Notes: generated by a model not told the origin, from the letters alone. A stretch of 64,000 nucleotides of DNA from Massilia putida (GCF_001941825.1 NZ_CP019038.1:496001-560000); one strand, 5' to 3'. Shown: positions 17,923 to 27,732, counted from the stretch's first letter. Numbers and translations are program-made.

Positions 17923-18911
17923 CCGTGCGCGTGCTGCGTTCCCTGGCCACCCGCGTGGCCCGCGCATTCGGCACACCGGCCGCCCCGCCCGATTACGGTG
18001 CCGCCGTCGCCGCCAGCCTCCGCCTCGACCACGAGGTGGGGGTGAAGCTCAACGACGCCGTCGGACGCACGGAAGCGTCCGCGCTGGCCATCATGGAACA
18101 GGTGCGCGGCCTGTGCGACCGCTCGGCCGCCCTTTCCGTGCGGCTGCACGACGCCTCCGCCCAGGCGGACGCGTTCGAGACCGACGCGCAGGCGCACACG
18201 GGCGACCTGGTCGCCATGGCGGACTTCCTCGCACGCCTGCCGGAACGGCTGGAGCGCGACCGCGCCAGTATCCGCCGCATCGAAGCCGAGATCCGCGGCC
18301 TGTCCGATCTCGCGGCAAGCGTGCAGGGCATCAGCATTCAGTCGCACATGCTGTCCATTAATGCAGCGATCGAGGCGAGCCGTGCCGGGCAGCACGGACA
18401 GTCGTTCAAGGTGGTGGCCGAGGAGATGCGGGCCCTCGCCGCGAATTCCCACGGTGCCGCGGCCCGTATCGGCAAGAGTCTCGGCGCCATCCGGGGCATG
18501 CTGAGCGAAGGCCTGCAACGGAATGCCGAGCGCTCGTCCGAAGATGTCGCCCGCATCGCCGAGACCGCCGAGGCCGTGAGCCGGCTGCAGGGGAGCTTCG
18601 AACGCGTACGCGGCACCTACCGCGCCGGGTTCGCGGAAATGCTGGCGCATGGCGAGGCGTTGTCGGCCGGCACGGCCGAGGTGCTCGGCCAACTGCAATA
18701 CCAGGACGTCGTGCGCCAATGCGTCGAACGGCTGCGGCAGGCGGTCGACCGCCGCAACGGCGTGCTGGAACGGGAAATGGCGACGGCGCTGCCGGCGCCG
18801 GATCGCCTGGCGGCCCTCATCGGGGACATCGTCGAGGACTACCTCGCGGCAGAGTCGCTGCATGGCGGCGGCGCCGACGAGTCGGGCATGCAGATGATCG
18901 AATTGTTCTGA
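17919..18911 (+). CDS. Short soluble MCP-like signalling protein
   Basis: This is a 330-residue cytoplasmic coiled-coil protein with a receptor signalling tip that is clearly related but altered (SIQSHMLSINAAIEASRAG, then FKVVAEEMRALA). There is no membrane helix. A C-terminal segment has YQDVVRQCVERL, a pattern seen in receptors that bind CheZ-like or regulatory partners, followed by an acidic tail ending MIELF. The start is GTG 17919, overlapping the CheY stop (GTGA); GTG 17925 is also possible. It closes the operon, and a dedicated CheD or CheZ gene is absent. Confidence 0.82.
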   Translation: MTVRVLRSLATRVARAFGTPAAPPDYGAAVAASLRLDHEVGVKLNDAVGRTEASALAIMEQVRGLCDRSAALSVRLHDASAQADAFETDAQAHTGDLVAMADFLARLPERLERDRASIRRIEAEIRGLSDLAASVQGISIQSHMLSINAAIEASRAGQHGQSFKVVAEEMRALAANSHGAAARIGKSLGAIRGMLSEGLQRNAERSSEDVARIAETAEAVSRLQGSFERVRGTYRAGFAEMLAHGEALSAGTAEVLGQLQYQDVVRQCVERLRQAVDRRNGVLEREMATALPAPDRLAALIGDIVEDYLAAESLHGGGADESGMQMIELF

Positions 18912-19054
18912 GCACAAGGTTGGCAAAATGCCAGCCTGGACCGGGCGTCCCGTGCGACATCGGCCGACATGACCGTGCGGCGCCCTCCTACGTGGCTGCT
19001 CTAGCGGCGGCACTAACATGCATCTACCAATCCTACTGTCCACAGGAGAAGATC

Positions 19055-19633
19055 ATGTTTTCCCTGAAAAAACTCAGTCCGTCCATCACCGACATGATCC
19101 GCTTCGATCACTCGCACGTGTTGGTGACGTTTCACCAATACACCCGCGACAAGCGTCCGAGCGTCAAGAAGGCACTGGCGGAAACGATCTGTGACGCGCT
19201 GGAAATCCACGCGACGCTCGAGGAAGAAGTCTTTTATCCCGTCATGCGCCCGCGCGCCCGCGACCAGAAGGTCATGGACAAGAGCGAGCCGGAACACGAC
19301 GAGATGCGCGCCGTCATCGCCGAACTGCGCCGCACCGACCCGAAATCGCCGCGCCACGACGACCTCGTGTTCCAGCTGATGCGCGACGTCCAGCACCATG
19401 TGGCCGACGAGGAAACCGTGCTGCTGCCCGAGGCCGAGGAGTTGCTGAGCCGCGACCGCCTGTCCGAACTGGGCGCCCAGATGACCAAGCGGCGCCTGGA
19501 ACTGGTGACGCCGAAAGCCGGCAAGATCGCCGCCAACACGGCCATCGGCTTTTCCGGCAGCACGGCCGCCATCGTCGTCGGCGTCGCGAGCGCACTGTTC
19601 GCGGCCCGCGCCATCACGCGCAAGCCGGTCTGA
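19055..19633 (+). CDS. Hemerythrin domain protein with C-terminal hydrophobic segment
   Basis: This is a 192-residue protein with an HHE/hemerythrin-type diiron fold. Candidate iron ligands are visible as H in RFDHSHVL, HATLEEE, EPEHDEM and QHHVADEE. The last ~30 residues (AIGFSGSTAAIVVGVASALFAAR) form a hydrophobic segment that may anchor it to a membrane. Proteins of this kind sense or carry oxygen or nitric oxide. CAGGAGA precedes the ATG. It is convergent with lrgB across a strong terminator. Confidence 0.85.
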   Translation: MFSLKKLSPSITDMIRFDHSHVLVTFHQYTRDKRPSVKKALAETICDALEIHATLEEEVFYPVMRPRARDQKVMDKSEPEHDEMRAVIAELRRTDPKSPRHDDLVFQLMRDVQHHVADEETVLLPEAEELLSRDRLSELGAQMTKRRLELVTPKAGKIAANTAIGFSGSTAAIVVGVASALFAARAITRKPV

Positions 19634-19705
19634 CACCGTGGTTTTCCGCAGCGGCGCCAGCCGCCTGCGCTCCCCCGGCATGGCGTGACCTCGCGCCTGC
19701 CACCC

Positions 19706-19742
19706 GCCCGCAATCGCGTCCGCACGCGGTTGCGGGCTTCTT
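19706..19742. terminator. Bidirectional terminator between hemerythrin gene and lrgB
   Basis: A long stem is formed by GCCCGCAA-T-CGCGT and ACGCG-G-TTGCGGGC around the loop CCGC (14 pairs, one of them G-U), followed by TTCTT. It sits between convergent genes and overlaps the lrgB stop codon. Confidence 0.85.
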
Positions 19743-20481
19743 ATTGTCCCATCCAGCCGAGCAGCAGCGGCACGAGCCACGGCGCCAGTAACGCCGTCAG
19801 CACGCCGTTCATCCCCATTCCCAGACCGGCGTACGCGCCCATCTCGGGACTGACCTGGAACGCGCGCGCCGTGCCGATGCCGTGCGACGCGACGCCCAGC
19901 GCGAGGCCGCGCGCGGCATGCGACTCGATGCGCAGGGCGTTCATCAGGAAGCGCGCCGTGACGGCGCCGAAGATGCCCGTGCAGATCACGAGGACGGCCG
20001 TCAGCGCGGGTACGCCGCCCAGGTGTTCGGACACGGCCATGGCGATGGGCGTCGTGGCCGATTTCGGTCCCAGCGAGCGCGCCAGCTCGGGCGATGCGCC
20101 CATCAGCACGGCGATGCCGACGGCGCTGACGATCGCGGTCACGCAGCCGGACAGCAGCGCGCACGCGAGGGGAAACAGGCCGCGGCGCAAGCGCGGCACC
20201 TGGCGCGCGAGCGGCACCGCGAGGGCGACGGTCGCGGGGCCGAGCAGGAAGTGAACGAACTGCGCGCCGGCGAAATAGCGCTGATACGACATGCCGCTGG
20301 CCGCCAGCACGAGGCTCACGAGCGCGATCGCGATGGCGACGGGGTTCGCCAGCGGCGAAAAGCCGCAGCGCGCATACACCCATTGCGCGAACACGTAGGC
20401 GCACAACGTGATCGTGAGGCCCAGCAGCGGCGACGCGGACAGGTAGACCCAGAAGTGGGTGAGTTCTTCGAAGTTAAACAT
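19741..20481 (-). CDS. lrgB: LrgB/CidB-family membrane protein
   Basis: This is a 246-residue polytopic membrane protein of the LrgB family, which with LrgA forms the holin/antiholin-like pair that influences murein hydrolase activity and small-metabolite export. The conserved signatures SLGPKSATTPIA and ALGVASHGIGTARA are present. GGAGGG precedes the start. The start overlaps the lrgA stop by 8 bases, so the two are translated together. Confidence 0.93.
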   Translation of the reverse strand: MFNFEELTHFWVYLSASPLLGLTITLCAYVFAQWVYARCGFSPLANPVAIAIALVSLVLAASGMSYQRYFAGAQFVHFLLGPATVALAVPLARQVPRLRRGLFPLACALLSGCVTAIVSAVGIAVLMGASPELARSLGPKSATTPIAMAVSEHLGGVPALTAVLVICTGIFGAVTARFLMNALRIESHAARGLALGVASHGIGTARAFQVSPEMGAYAGLGMGMNGVLTALLAPWLVPLLLGWMGQ

Positions 20482-20857
20482 CGCCGCCCTCCTTCTTCTC
20501 GTGCGCGGGCGTGAGCGCCTGCAGCACGAGCGCCGTGACGGCCAGGGTCAGCACCGTGCTGCCGACGACGGCCGCGCAGATCGCCAGCCAGTGCCCGCTG
20601 CCGCTGGCCGCCGCCACGATGATGCCGACGCCGGCCGGCACGAACAGCAGCGACAAATGCTTCAGCAACTCGTTCGCGCCCGCCTCCACCGTCTCGTGCA
20701 GGCGCGGGAACGCGACGAGCGCCGCGAGCAGCAACAGCATGCCGGCGACGGGTCCGGGCACCGGCACCCCGAACAGGAACACGAGACCTTCCCCGAGACA
20801 CTGGAAGACGAGTAATACGGCAAGCGCGAGCAGCAAGAGACCTCCGACGAATGGCAT
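20474..20857 (-). CDS. lrgA: LrgA/CidA-family holin-like protein
   Basis: This is a 127-residue membrane protein with four hydrophobic segments and the family signature GVPVPGPVAGMLLLL plus LLFVPAGVGI. It is the partner of LrgB. First gene of a two-gene operon; the upstream gap to the chemoreceptor gene is 136 bases. Confidence 0.92.
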   Translation of the reverse strand: MPFVGGLLLLALAVLLVFQCLGEGLVFLFGVPVPGPVAGMLLLLAALVAFPRLHETVEAGANELLKHLSLLFVPAGVGIIVAAASGSGHWLAICAAVVGSTVLTLAVTALVLQALTPAHEKKEGGDV

Positions 20858-20993
20858 GCGGCCACGAGCGGGCCGCGAGACCGAAGGATAACAGTTATGG
20901 CTTGCCCCGCGTCGGCTGCACGAGGGCGTGGGCGGCCGGTACCGGCTCGCCCGGGGCCACGTTCCGGCCGTCAGGCTTTCGTAGCCGCAGCGC

Positions 20994-23000
20994 TCAAGCC
21001 GCCGCCAGGACCTTCAGCGGCGCCGGCGCGGCGATGGCCGGACGCACCGGCGCCGCGGCCGCGCCGTCCAGGCGGAACTGGCCCACGAGGGACACGAGCA
21101 GGTCGGCCTGGCGGTGCAGGCTGTCGGCCGCGGCGGCCGCCTCTTCGACGAGGGCGGCGTTCTGCTGCGTCGTTCCGTCCATTTGCGAGATGGTCTGGTT
21201 GATCTGGCCGATGCCCGTGCTCTGCTCCACGCTGGCCGCGGTGATCTCGGCCACGATGTCGCTCACGCGGCGCACGCTGGCGACGACGTCGGCCATCGTG
21301 CGGCCCGCATCCTGCACGAGCGCGCTGCCCGCCTCCACCTTGCCGGACGCGTCGCCGATCAGGGACTTGATCTCCTTCGCGGCCGCGGCGCTGCGCTGCG
21401 CCAGGCCGCGCACCTCGGAAGCGACGACGGCGAAGCCGCGTCCCTGTTCGCCGGCGCGCGCCGCTTCGACGGCCGCGTTGAGCGCGAGGATATTGGTCTG
21501 GAACGCGATGCTGTCGATCACGCCGATGATGTCGACGACCTTGCGCGACGCCGTGTCGATCGCGGCCATCGTCTCGACGACTTCGGCCACGACGGTGCCG
21601 CCGCGGCGGGCGGTCTCCGACGCGGACAGCGCGAGCTGGTTGGCCTGGCGCGCGTTGTCGGCGTTCTGCCTGACGGTGGACGTCAGTTCCTCCATCGACG
21701 CCGCCGTCTCTTCCAGCGAACCGGCCTGCTGCTCCGTGCGGCTCGACAGGTTCATATTGCCGTGGCTGATCTCGACGCTCGCTGCGGCGACGCTGCCCGC
21801 GCTCTCGCGCACCTGCACGAGCACGTCCTGGATCTTGGTGACGAAGCCGTTGAAGCCGGCGGCGATCATCGCCAGTTCGTCGCGGCCGCGCGCGTCGAGG
21901 CGGGCGTTCAGGTCGGCGTTGCCGCTGGCGAGGTCCGTCATCGCGGCGCCGAGGATGCGCAGCGGACGCGTGAGGCGGCGCTGCACCGCGACCATCACGA
22001 CGGCCGCGAGGATGGCGCAGATCAGCGACGCGGACAACGAATAGCCGATCAGCTGGCGCGCGCTGGCCGTCGCCACGCTATGCGGGAACGAGAGTTTGAC
22101 GGCCCACGGCGCGATGTCGGGATGCAGGCGCAGCGGCTGGATCAGGTGTTCGATGCCGGCGGCGTCGACGTATTCATAGGTCTGCCCCGCGCGCACGGCC
22201 GCCAGCGCCGCCGGCGGCAGGTCGTCGGCCTTCTTGCCGTTCTTCGCCGCGTCCGGATGGCTCGCATACAGGCCGCCGTTCGAGATCAGCGCCAGCCGGC
22301 CGCCGTCGAGCACCTTGATGGCGCCGAGGATCTCGCCCAGGTGCGTCAGCTGGAAGTCGGCGCTGGCCGTGCCGCGGAACTCGCCCTTGACGAGGATGGG
22401 CGCGACGAGCGACGCCATCATGATGTCCTTGCCGTTGACGGGATACGAATACGGCTCCGTGAAGAACGCCTTGCGCGTGTTTTTCGGCACGTCGTACCAG
22501 TCGTTGGCACCGGGCGTGGTGGGCCACACGATCGGTTCCACGTGCATGGTGCCGTCGGCGTTGCGGGTGTAGTAAGGCATGTAGCGGCCGGTGGCGTCGT
22601 ACTCCGGCGCCTTGCCGGCATAGTCGGCATCGTTGCCGTCCAGCGCGTTCGGCTCCCACGTCACGGCGCCGCCGATGAAGTCGTTCGACGTACGCACCGT
22701 CGCCTGGGTCATGGCGGCGATCTGCGGGCGGGCGGGCGCGATGTCCGCCTCGCGCAGCGCGCTCAGGGCGGCGGCGAGGTTCGTCACGGCGCCGAGCTTC
22801 GATCCGAGCTGCGCCTGCACGGCGGCGGCGGCTTCGCGCGCGGACGTGCGCGCCAGGCGCATGCTCGCGTCTTCGGCGTTGGCGCTGCTGCGCACGGCGA
22901 TGACGCCGGACGTGACCGCGAGGCTCAGCACGACGAGCGTGGTGGCCGTCGCGCAGATCTTCGCCGTCAGGGACAGCGACGACAGGGGGTTACGACTCAT
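20994..23000 (-). CDS. Membrane methyl-accepting chemotaxis protein with Cache-type sensor
   Basis: This is a 668-residue transmembrane chemoreceptor. A first helix lies near residues 10-32. A periplasmic sensor of the double-Cache kind (about 40-300) contains the typical Y-Y-T-R and W/Y-Y-D patterns ([26 protein letters not shown]), which suggests amino acid or organic acid sensing. A second helix lies near 305-330, then HAMP, then a signalling domain with the classical tip [23 protein letters not shown]. The frame is open to 23645, but the ATG at 23000 has GAGGAGC upstream and gives the normal N-terminus. The TorF-type porin gene lies 14 bases upstream, so the two are probably one operon. 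Confidence 0.92.
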   Translation of the reverse strand: MSRNPLSSLSLTAKICATATTLVVLSLAVTSGVIAVRSSANAEDASMRLARTSAREAAAAVQAQLGSKLGAVTNLAAALSALREADIAPARPQIAAMTQATVRTSNDFIGGAVTWEPNALDGNDADYAGKAPEYDATGRYMPYYTRNADGTMHVEPIVWPTTPGANDWYDVPKNTRKAFFTEPYSYPVNGKDIMMASLVAPILVKGEFRGTASADFQLTHLGEILGAIKVLDGGRLALISNGGLYASHPDAAKNGKKADDLPPAALAAVRAGQTYEYVDAAGIEHLIQPLRLHPDIAPWAVKLSFPHSVATASARQLIGYSLSASLICAILAAVVMVAVQRRLTRPLRILGAAMTDLASGNADLNARLDARGRDELAMIAAGFNGFVTKIQDVLVQVRESAGSVAAASVEISHGNMNLSSRTEQQAGSLEETAASMEELTSTVRQNADNARQANQLALSASETARRGGTVVAEVVETMAAIDTASRKVVDIIGVIDSIAFQTNILALNAAVEAARAGEQGRGFAVVASEVRGLAQRSAAAAKEIKSLIGDASGKVEAGSALVQDAGRTMADVVASVRRVSDIVAEITAASVEQSTGIGQINQTISQMDGTTQQNAALVEEAAAAADSLHRQADLLVSLVGQFRLDGAAAAPVRPAIAAPAPLKVLAAA

Positions 23001-23014
23001 GGAAGCTCCTCGGG

Positions 23015-23851
23015 TCAGAATTTGCGGGTCAGCGACAGCACGACGGCGCGGCGCGCCACGTTGGACACGGCCAGGCGGCCGTCGGCGCGCGGCACGCCCG
23101 TCGTGTAGCGGTCGTAGACGCCCGTCGCGCCGATCGCGCGGGTGTAGTTCAGGGCGGCGGTCCAGCCGTCTTCGAGCTGGTGCGTCAGGCCGGCCTTGAG
23201 GTCGCGCCAGTCCCAGATGCCGTTGCCGCTGCCGGCGACGCGGCCGTCGCCGGCGTGCAGGTTCAGGGTGAGGCTCCTGGTCAGCGGCTGGTCGGCGCCG
23301 ACGTCCAGGTAGCCCGTGCCGCGCGCGTCCTGGATGCCGAAGAAGTCGCGGCTGAACGTGTAGTTGTAGCGGGCGTACAGTGTCTTCCAGGTGATGCCGG
23401 CGGACAGTTCGCCGTAGTCGAACGCCGTATCCGTCGCGCTGACGCGGGCGCCGGGGTATTTGTACCAGTAGACCATCGTGGACCAGCCGACCGGCCCGGC
23501 CGCGCCGGTATAGCCGCCGTACAGATCCCATTCGACGGTGCCGTTCTCGATGAAGCGGTCGCTGACGTTGATGACGGAGGTGCCCGCCGACCAGCCGCTC
23601 GGGTGGACATAGTCGATGGCGGCCATCGCGGCCGGCCTGCCCCACGTCTGGCGGATGCCGCGCGAGACGTATTGCGAGCTGACGGACACGGTCTTGCTGA
23701 ACGGGTTGTCCGCCACGGGCGCCTCCGCCGTCAGCGGTGCGTCGGACACGGCGTCAACGGCATGCGCGAACGGGGCGGCGGCCAGCAGCAGGAGGGGCAA
23801 CGGGGCAAGGCGCCGGGTCGGCCACACGGCCGGTCGGTGTCGGGTGCTCAT
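23015..23851 (-). CDS. TorF-family putative outer-membrane porin
   Basis: This is a 278-residue outer membrane beta-barrel protein with a signal peptide ending near PFAHA. The beginning of the mature protein, [19 protein letters not shown], is characteristic of the TorF family (TIGR02001-type). The rest alternates aromatic beta-strand patterns and ends with the terminal phenylalanine LTRKF needed for barrel insertion. Substrate unknown. It is co-oriented with the chemoreceptor downstream, which may imply joint uptake and sensing of one compound. Confidence 0.83.
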   Translation of the reverse strand: MSTRHRPAVWPTRRLAPLPLLLLAAAPFAHAVDAVSDAPLTAEAPVADNPFSKTVSVSSQYVSRGIRQTWGRPAAMAAIDYVHPSGWSAGTSVINVSDRFIENGTVEWDLYGGYTGAAGPVGWSTMVYWYKYPGARVSATDTAFDYGELSAGITWKTLYARYNYTFSRDFFGIQDARGTGYLDVGADQPLTRSLTLNLHAGDGRVAGSGNGIWDWRDLKAGLTHQLEDGWTAALNYTRAIGATGVYDRYTTGVPRADGRLAVSNVARRAVVLSLTRKF

Positions 23852-24166
23852 GGTCTCAGGAATCGGTTGTAACCGGCGGTCGCCATCGCGCGGATGGGAC
23901 TGCCCTGGTCGGTGGTTGAATGGCGGTCGGTTTTGATGCCGTACGGAAATTCTAGTGCCGACTCAGCTGCTTTTGGTTACAAATCGAAGGGAAATTCTGC
24001 GGGAAACCCGAGAGTGAGACATGCACGCAACACTCGGATATCAGTCTGGAAATGAAGCGCACGGGCGTGCGGGAAAATCTCTTAACACCTTGAAAATAAT
24101 GAGGTTTCTTCGATGCGCCTGGCGGGCTCGGAGAGCGCGCCCTACGGCGGCGATACGTGGGATGGC
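23852..24166. other. Intergenic region without recognised gene
   Basis: This is the left part of the 380-base gap between the TorF porin start and the hpd stop. It is less GC-rich than the surroundings and has no supported ORF. It should contain the promoter of the porin gene. I see no convincing operator or RNA in it. Confidence 0.6.
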
Positions 24167-24232
24167 CACCGTGCCGGTCACAATCGGGAATGCATAGGGT
24201 GGGCACTCTGTGCCCACCATGCCGGTCAAAAT
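24167..24232. repeat. Hairpin and imperfect direct repeat downstream of hpd
   Basis: GGTGGGCAC and GTGCCCACC (24198-24218) form a perfect 9-bp stem with a 3-base loop. It is flanked by two copies of an 18-base repeat, CACCGTGCCGGTCACAAT (24167) and CACCATGCCGGTCAAAAT (24215), which differ at two positions. There is no T-run. It may stabilise or end the hpd transcript, and it resembles the hairpin family near 56600. Confidence 0.6.
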
Positions 24233-25311
24233 TACGCCGCGGTTTTCAGTGCCCCGCGTTTCAACTGGTCACGTTCGATCGACTCGAACAGCGCCTTGAA
24301 GTTACCTTCGCCAAAGCCCTCGTCACCCTTGCGCTGGATAAATTCGAAGAACACGGGCCCGAGCTGGGTCTCCGAGAAGATCTGCAGCAGCAGCCGCTGG
24401 TTGCCGTCGTCGGTCGTGCCATCGACGAGAATGCCGCGCGCCTTCAGCGCTTCGATGTCCTGGCCGTGGCCCGGGATACGGCCTTCCAGCATCTCGTAGT
24501 ACGTGGCCGGCGGTGCGCTCATCAGCGGGACGCCGGCGGCGCGCAGGCCGTCGACCGTCGCGAAGATGTCGTCCGTCAGCAGCGCGATGTGCTGGATGCC
24601 TTCGCCGTTGTACTTGAGCAGGAATTCCTCGATCTGGCCGCCGCCCGCCTTGCCTTCCTCGTTCAGCGGGATGCGGATCTTGCCGTCCGGCGCCGTCATC
24701 GCCTTCGACGTCAGGCCCGTGTACTCGCCCTTGATGTCGAAGTAGCGGATCTCGCGGAAGTTGAACAGCTTCTCGTAGAACCCGGCCCAGTAACTCATGC
24801 GGCCGCGGTAGACGTTGTGCGTCAGGTGGTCGATGATCTTCAGGCCGTGGCCCTGCGGATGGCGTTCGGTGCCCTCGATCCATTCGAAGTCGATGTCGTA
24901 GATGGACTTGCCGTCCTCGAAACGGTCGATCAGGTACAGCGGCGCGCCGCCGATGCCCTTGATGGCGGGCAGGCGGAGTTCCATGGGACCGGTCGGAATG
25001 TCCATCGGCTGGGCGCCCAGTTCCAGCGCGCGCGCATAGGCCTTGTGCGCGTTCTGGACGCGGAAGGCCATGCCGCAGGCCGACGGGCCGTGCTCGGCGG
25101 CGAAATAGTAGGCCGCGCTCTTGGGCTCGTTGTTGACGATGAAGTTGATGTCGCCCTGGCGGTACAGTACGACGTCCTTCGAGCGGTGCACGGCCACTTT
25201 CGTGAAGCCCAGCGTCTCGAACACGGGTTCCAGCACACCTGGCGTGGGCGATGCGAACTCCACGAATTCGAAGCCCATCAGCCCCATCGGATTGTCAAAC
25301 AGGTCGGCCAT
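24232..25311 (-). CDS. hppD: 4-hydroxyphenylpyruvate dioxygenase
   Basis: This 359-residue non-haem iron enzyme converts 4-hydroxyphenylpyruvate to homogentisate, the second step of tyrosine breakdown. It is made of two vicinal-oxygen-chelate domains. The iron-binding facial triad is visible as His in IIDHLTHNV, His in [11 protein letters not shown] and Glu in [11 protein letters not shown]. Length is normal for bacterial enzymes. GAGGAAT precedes the ATG. It lies 53 bases downstream of the LysR gene on the same strand. Confidence 0.95.
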   Translation of the reverse strand: MADLFDNPMGLMGFEFVEFASPTPGVLEPVFETLGFTKVAVHRSKDVVLYRQGDINFIVNNEPKSAAYYFAAEHGPSACGMAFRVQNAHKAYARALELGAQPMDIPTGPMELRLPAIKGIGGAPLYLIDRFEDGKSIYDIDFEWIEGTERHPQGHGLKIIDHLTHNVYRGRMSYWAGFYEKLFNFREIRYFDIKGEYTGLTSKAMTAPDGKIRIPLNEEGKAGGGQIEEFLLKYNGEGIQHIALLTDDIFATVDGLRAAGVPLMSAPPATYYEMLEGRIPGHGQDIEALKARGILVDGTTDDGNQRLLLQIFSETQLGPVFFEFIQRKGDEGFGEGNFKALFESIERDQLKRGALKTAA

Positions 25312-25364
25312 TGTCTATTCCTCTTTTCATTAAAATGTTCGCTCCTCCAGGCGTGCCCGCCTGT

Positions 25365-26270
25365 CTACTCGGCGAACACGTCGGCAATCAGTCCCCGCAG
25401 CCACTGGATGCCGGGATCGTGGTTGAAGCGCCGGTGCCAGAAGACGTTGGTCTGCAACGTCGGCAGGGCGAGCGGCGGCTCGATCCACTTGAGGCCGAAG
25501 GGACTTGCTGCGCTTTCGGCCAGTTTCTGCGGCACCGTCACCACCAGCTCGCTCGTGCTGACGATGTAGGGCACCGCGGTGAAATGCGGGACCCTGAACC
25601 GGGCACCGGCCGTCACCCCGGCCTTTTCCAGTAATCCATTGATGCGGTCGTAAGGACTCTGGGCCGCATCGACGATCAGGTGCGGCGCCGCCACGAAGCG
25701 CGCCAGGTCCACCTTGCCCTTCGCCAGCGGATGGTCCTTGCGGAACATGCTCACGAAGCGCTGCCGGAACAACGCCCTGTGATACAGCGCTTCCGACACA
25801 TCCTCGAACGCGCCGATGGCGAGATCGACCCTGCCCGTCTCCATGTCGTCCTTCAACGTCAGCCCGTTCGCGCGGATCGAGGCGATTTCCACGTTGGGCG
25901 CGTTTGATCGGCAACGCTCGATCAGCACCGGCATGAAATACACCTCGCCCACGTCCGTCATCGCCAAAGTAAAACGGCGGCCGCTCGTGGCCGGGTCGAA
26001 ACGGCTGCGCTGCGACAAGGCCAGTGCCACCTGGGCCATCGCGGCGCCGATCGGCTCGGCCATCTGCTGCGCGAGCGGCGTGGGCTGCATGCCGTGCGCC
26101 GTGCGCACGAACAGCTCGTCGCCGAAGGTGCGCCGCAGGCGCGCCAGCGCATTGCTCACGGCCGATTGCGTCAGGCCCAGACGCCTTGCGGCGGCCGAGA
26201 TCTGGCGTTCGCGGTAGACCTCCTGAAATACGGACAACAGATTCAGGTCGATGCTAGAGGGTTCGATCAT
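25365..26270 (-). CDS. LysR-family regulator of tyrosine catabolism (probable)
   Basis: This is a 301-residue LysR-type transcription factor. The N-terminal winged helix-turn-helix (about 8-66) reads ISAAARRLGLTQSAVSNALARLR. The C-terminal effector domain (about 95-295) has the usual two-lobed substrate-binding pattern. It lies between hppD (same strand, downstream) and the divergent hmgA, so it most likely controls both in response to an aromatic intermediate (inference from position). The A/T-rich 112-base gap at 26271-26382 must hold its operator and both promoters. Confidence 0.9.
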   Translation of the reverse strand: MIEPSSIDLNLLSVFQEVYRERQISAAARRLGLTQSAVSNALARLRRTFGDELFVRTAHGMQPTPLAQQMAEPIGAAMAQVALALSQRSRFDPATSGRRFTLAMTDVGEVYFMPVLIERCRSNAPNVEIASIRANGLTLKDDMETGRVDLAIGAFEDVSEALYHRALFRQRFVSMFRKDHPLAKGKVDLARFVAAPHLIVDAAQSPYDRINGLLEKAGVTAGARFRVPHFTAVPYIVSTSELVVTVPQKLAESAASPFGLKWIEPPLALPTLQTNVFWHRRFNHDPGIQWLRGLIADVFAE

Positions 26271-26382
26271 GCACGAGATAGTGTTATTGATACTCTAAAT
26301 AGTCTACATTTTTGTATTCATCTCGTAAAACTGCACGCACTCCTCTACAGTGTCGTAAACACCACGGATTCTGGAGACACCC

Positions 26383-27687
26383 TTGACTGCTTCAACTGAC
26401 GGCTACATGTCCGGCTTCGGCAACGAGTTCGCGACGGAGGCCCTGCCCGGCGCCCTGCCGGCGCACCGCAATTCGCCGCAGCGCGTCGCCTACGGTCTGT
26501 ATGCCGAGCAACTCTCCGGGACGGCGTTCACGGCCCCGCGCGGCCACAACCGCCGCTCCTGGCTGTACCGCATCCGGCCGGCCGCGATGCACGGCGCGTT
26601 CGAACCGATGGGCAACGGCCGCATTGCCGCCGGCTTCGAGGGCGTCGCGCCGTCGCCCAACCAGATGCGGTGGAGCCCGCTACCCATGCCCGACGCGCCC
26701 ACCGACTTCATCGACGGTCTCGTGACGATGGCGGGCAACGGCGCGCCGGGCGCGATGTCCGGCTGCGCGATCCACGTGTACGCCGCGAACCGGGCCATGC
26801 GCGGCCGCTATTTTTACTCCGCCGACGGTGAGATGCTGATCGTGCCGCAGCAGGGGCGCCTGGGCCTGGCGACGGAATTCGGCCGCGTCGACGTGGCGCC
26901 GCACGAGATCGCCGTGATCCCGCGCGGCGTGCGTTTCGCCGTCGACCTGCCGGATGGAGAAGCGCGCGGCTATGTCTGCGAAAATTTCGGCGCCCTGCTC
27001 CGCCTGCCGGACCTCGGCCCGATCGGCTCGAACGGCCTGGCCAACCCGCGCGATTTCCTCACGCCCGTGGCACGCTATGAAGACGTCGAAGGCGATTTTG
27101 AACTGGTCGCGAAATTCGGCGGCAACCTGTGGCGGGCGGGCATTTCGCACTCGCCGCTGGACGTGGTCGCCTGGCACGGCAACTATGCGCCGTACAAATA
27201 CGACCTGCGCCACTTCAACACGATCGGTTCGATCAGCTACGACCACCCGGACCCGTCGATCTTCCTCGTGTTGCAGGCGCCGTCCGACACACCGGGTGTG
27301 GACACGCTCGATTTCGTCATCTTCCCGCCCCGCTGGCTGGTTGGCGAGGATACGTTCCGTCCGCCCTGGTTCCACCGCAATGTCGCGAGCGAATTCATGG
27401 GCCTCGTGCATGGTGCCTACGATGCAAAGGCGGAAGGCTTCGTGCCGGGCGGCGCCAGCCTGCACAACTGCATGAGCGGCCACGGCCCGGACGCGGCCAC
27501 CTTCGACAAGGCCACCAGCGCCGACACGAGCCGGCCGCACAAGGTCACGGACACGATGGCGTTCATGTTCGAGACGCGCACGCCGCTGGTCGCGACGCCG
27601 TATGCGCTGCGGTCGCCCCAGCTGCAGGGCGATTACCAGGCGTGCTGGGCGGGGATTGCGAAGCATTTCAATCCGGCACAGCGATAA
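26383..27687 (+). CDS. hmgA: Homogentisate 1,2-dioxygenase
   Basis: This 434-residue iron enzyme opens the aromatic ring of homogentisate to maleylacetoacetate. The family N-terminus [20 protein letters not shown] and the conserved C-terminal stretch [16 protein letters not shown] are present. Metal-site regions ([14 protein letters not shown]) can be seen. The start is the rare codon TTG at 26383, supported by GGAG 8 bases upstream; the next ATG (26407) would trim residues kept in the family. The following enzyme, fumarylacetoacetase, is not in the window, so the pathway is completed elsewhere. Confidence 0.95.
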   Translation: MTASTDGYMSGFGNEFATEALPGALPAHRNSPQRVAYGLYAEQLSGTAFTAPRGHNRRSWLYRIRPAAMHGAFEPMGNGRIAAGFEGVAPSPNQMRWSPLPMPDAPTDFIDGLVTMAGNGAPGAMSGCAIHVYAANRAMRGRYFYSADGEMLIVPQQGRLGLATEFGRVDVAPHEIAVIPRGVRFAVDLPDGEARGYVCENFGALLRLPDLGPIGSNGLANPRDFLTPVARYEDVEGDFELVAKFGGNLWRAGISHSPLDVVAWHGNYAPYKYDLRHFNTIGSISYDHPDPSIFLVLQAPSDTPGVDTLDFVIFPPRWLVGEDTFRPPWFHRNVASEFMGLVHGAYDAKAEGFVPGGASLHNCMSGHGPDAATFDKATSADTSRPHKVTDTMAFMFETRTPLVATPYALRSPQLQGDYQACWAGIAKHFNPAQR

Positions 27688-27691
27688 CGTC

Positions 27692-27732
27692 ATTCCCGCG
27701 AACGCGGGAATAATGCCCCCGGCATTATTCCC
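27692..27732. repeat. Two overlapping REP-like hairpins after hmgA
   Basis: ATTCCCGC/GCGGGAAT (27692-27711) forms an 8-bp stem. Overlapping it, GGGAATAATGCC/GGCATTATTCCC (27706-27732) forms a 12-bp stem with loop CCC. The two cannot form at once. They start 5 bases after the hmgA stop. A degenerate relative (GGGTTCCCGCTTTCGCGG) lies near 27803, so this gap seems to be built of REP-type units. Confidence 0.75.

Noticed and set aside
20930..20985. GC-rich palindrome GCCGGTACCGGC as a terminator of the chemoreceptor gene
   Set aside because: The stem has no room for a loop and no T-run follows, so I do not call it a terminator.
23001..23645. N-terminal extension of the membrane chemoreceptor to 883 residues
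   Set aside because: The extra part overlaps the TorF-type porin in another frame and is Arg-rich; the ATG at 23000 has a strong ribosome site and gives a normal receptor.
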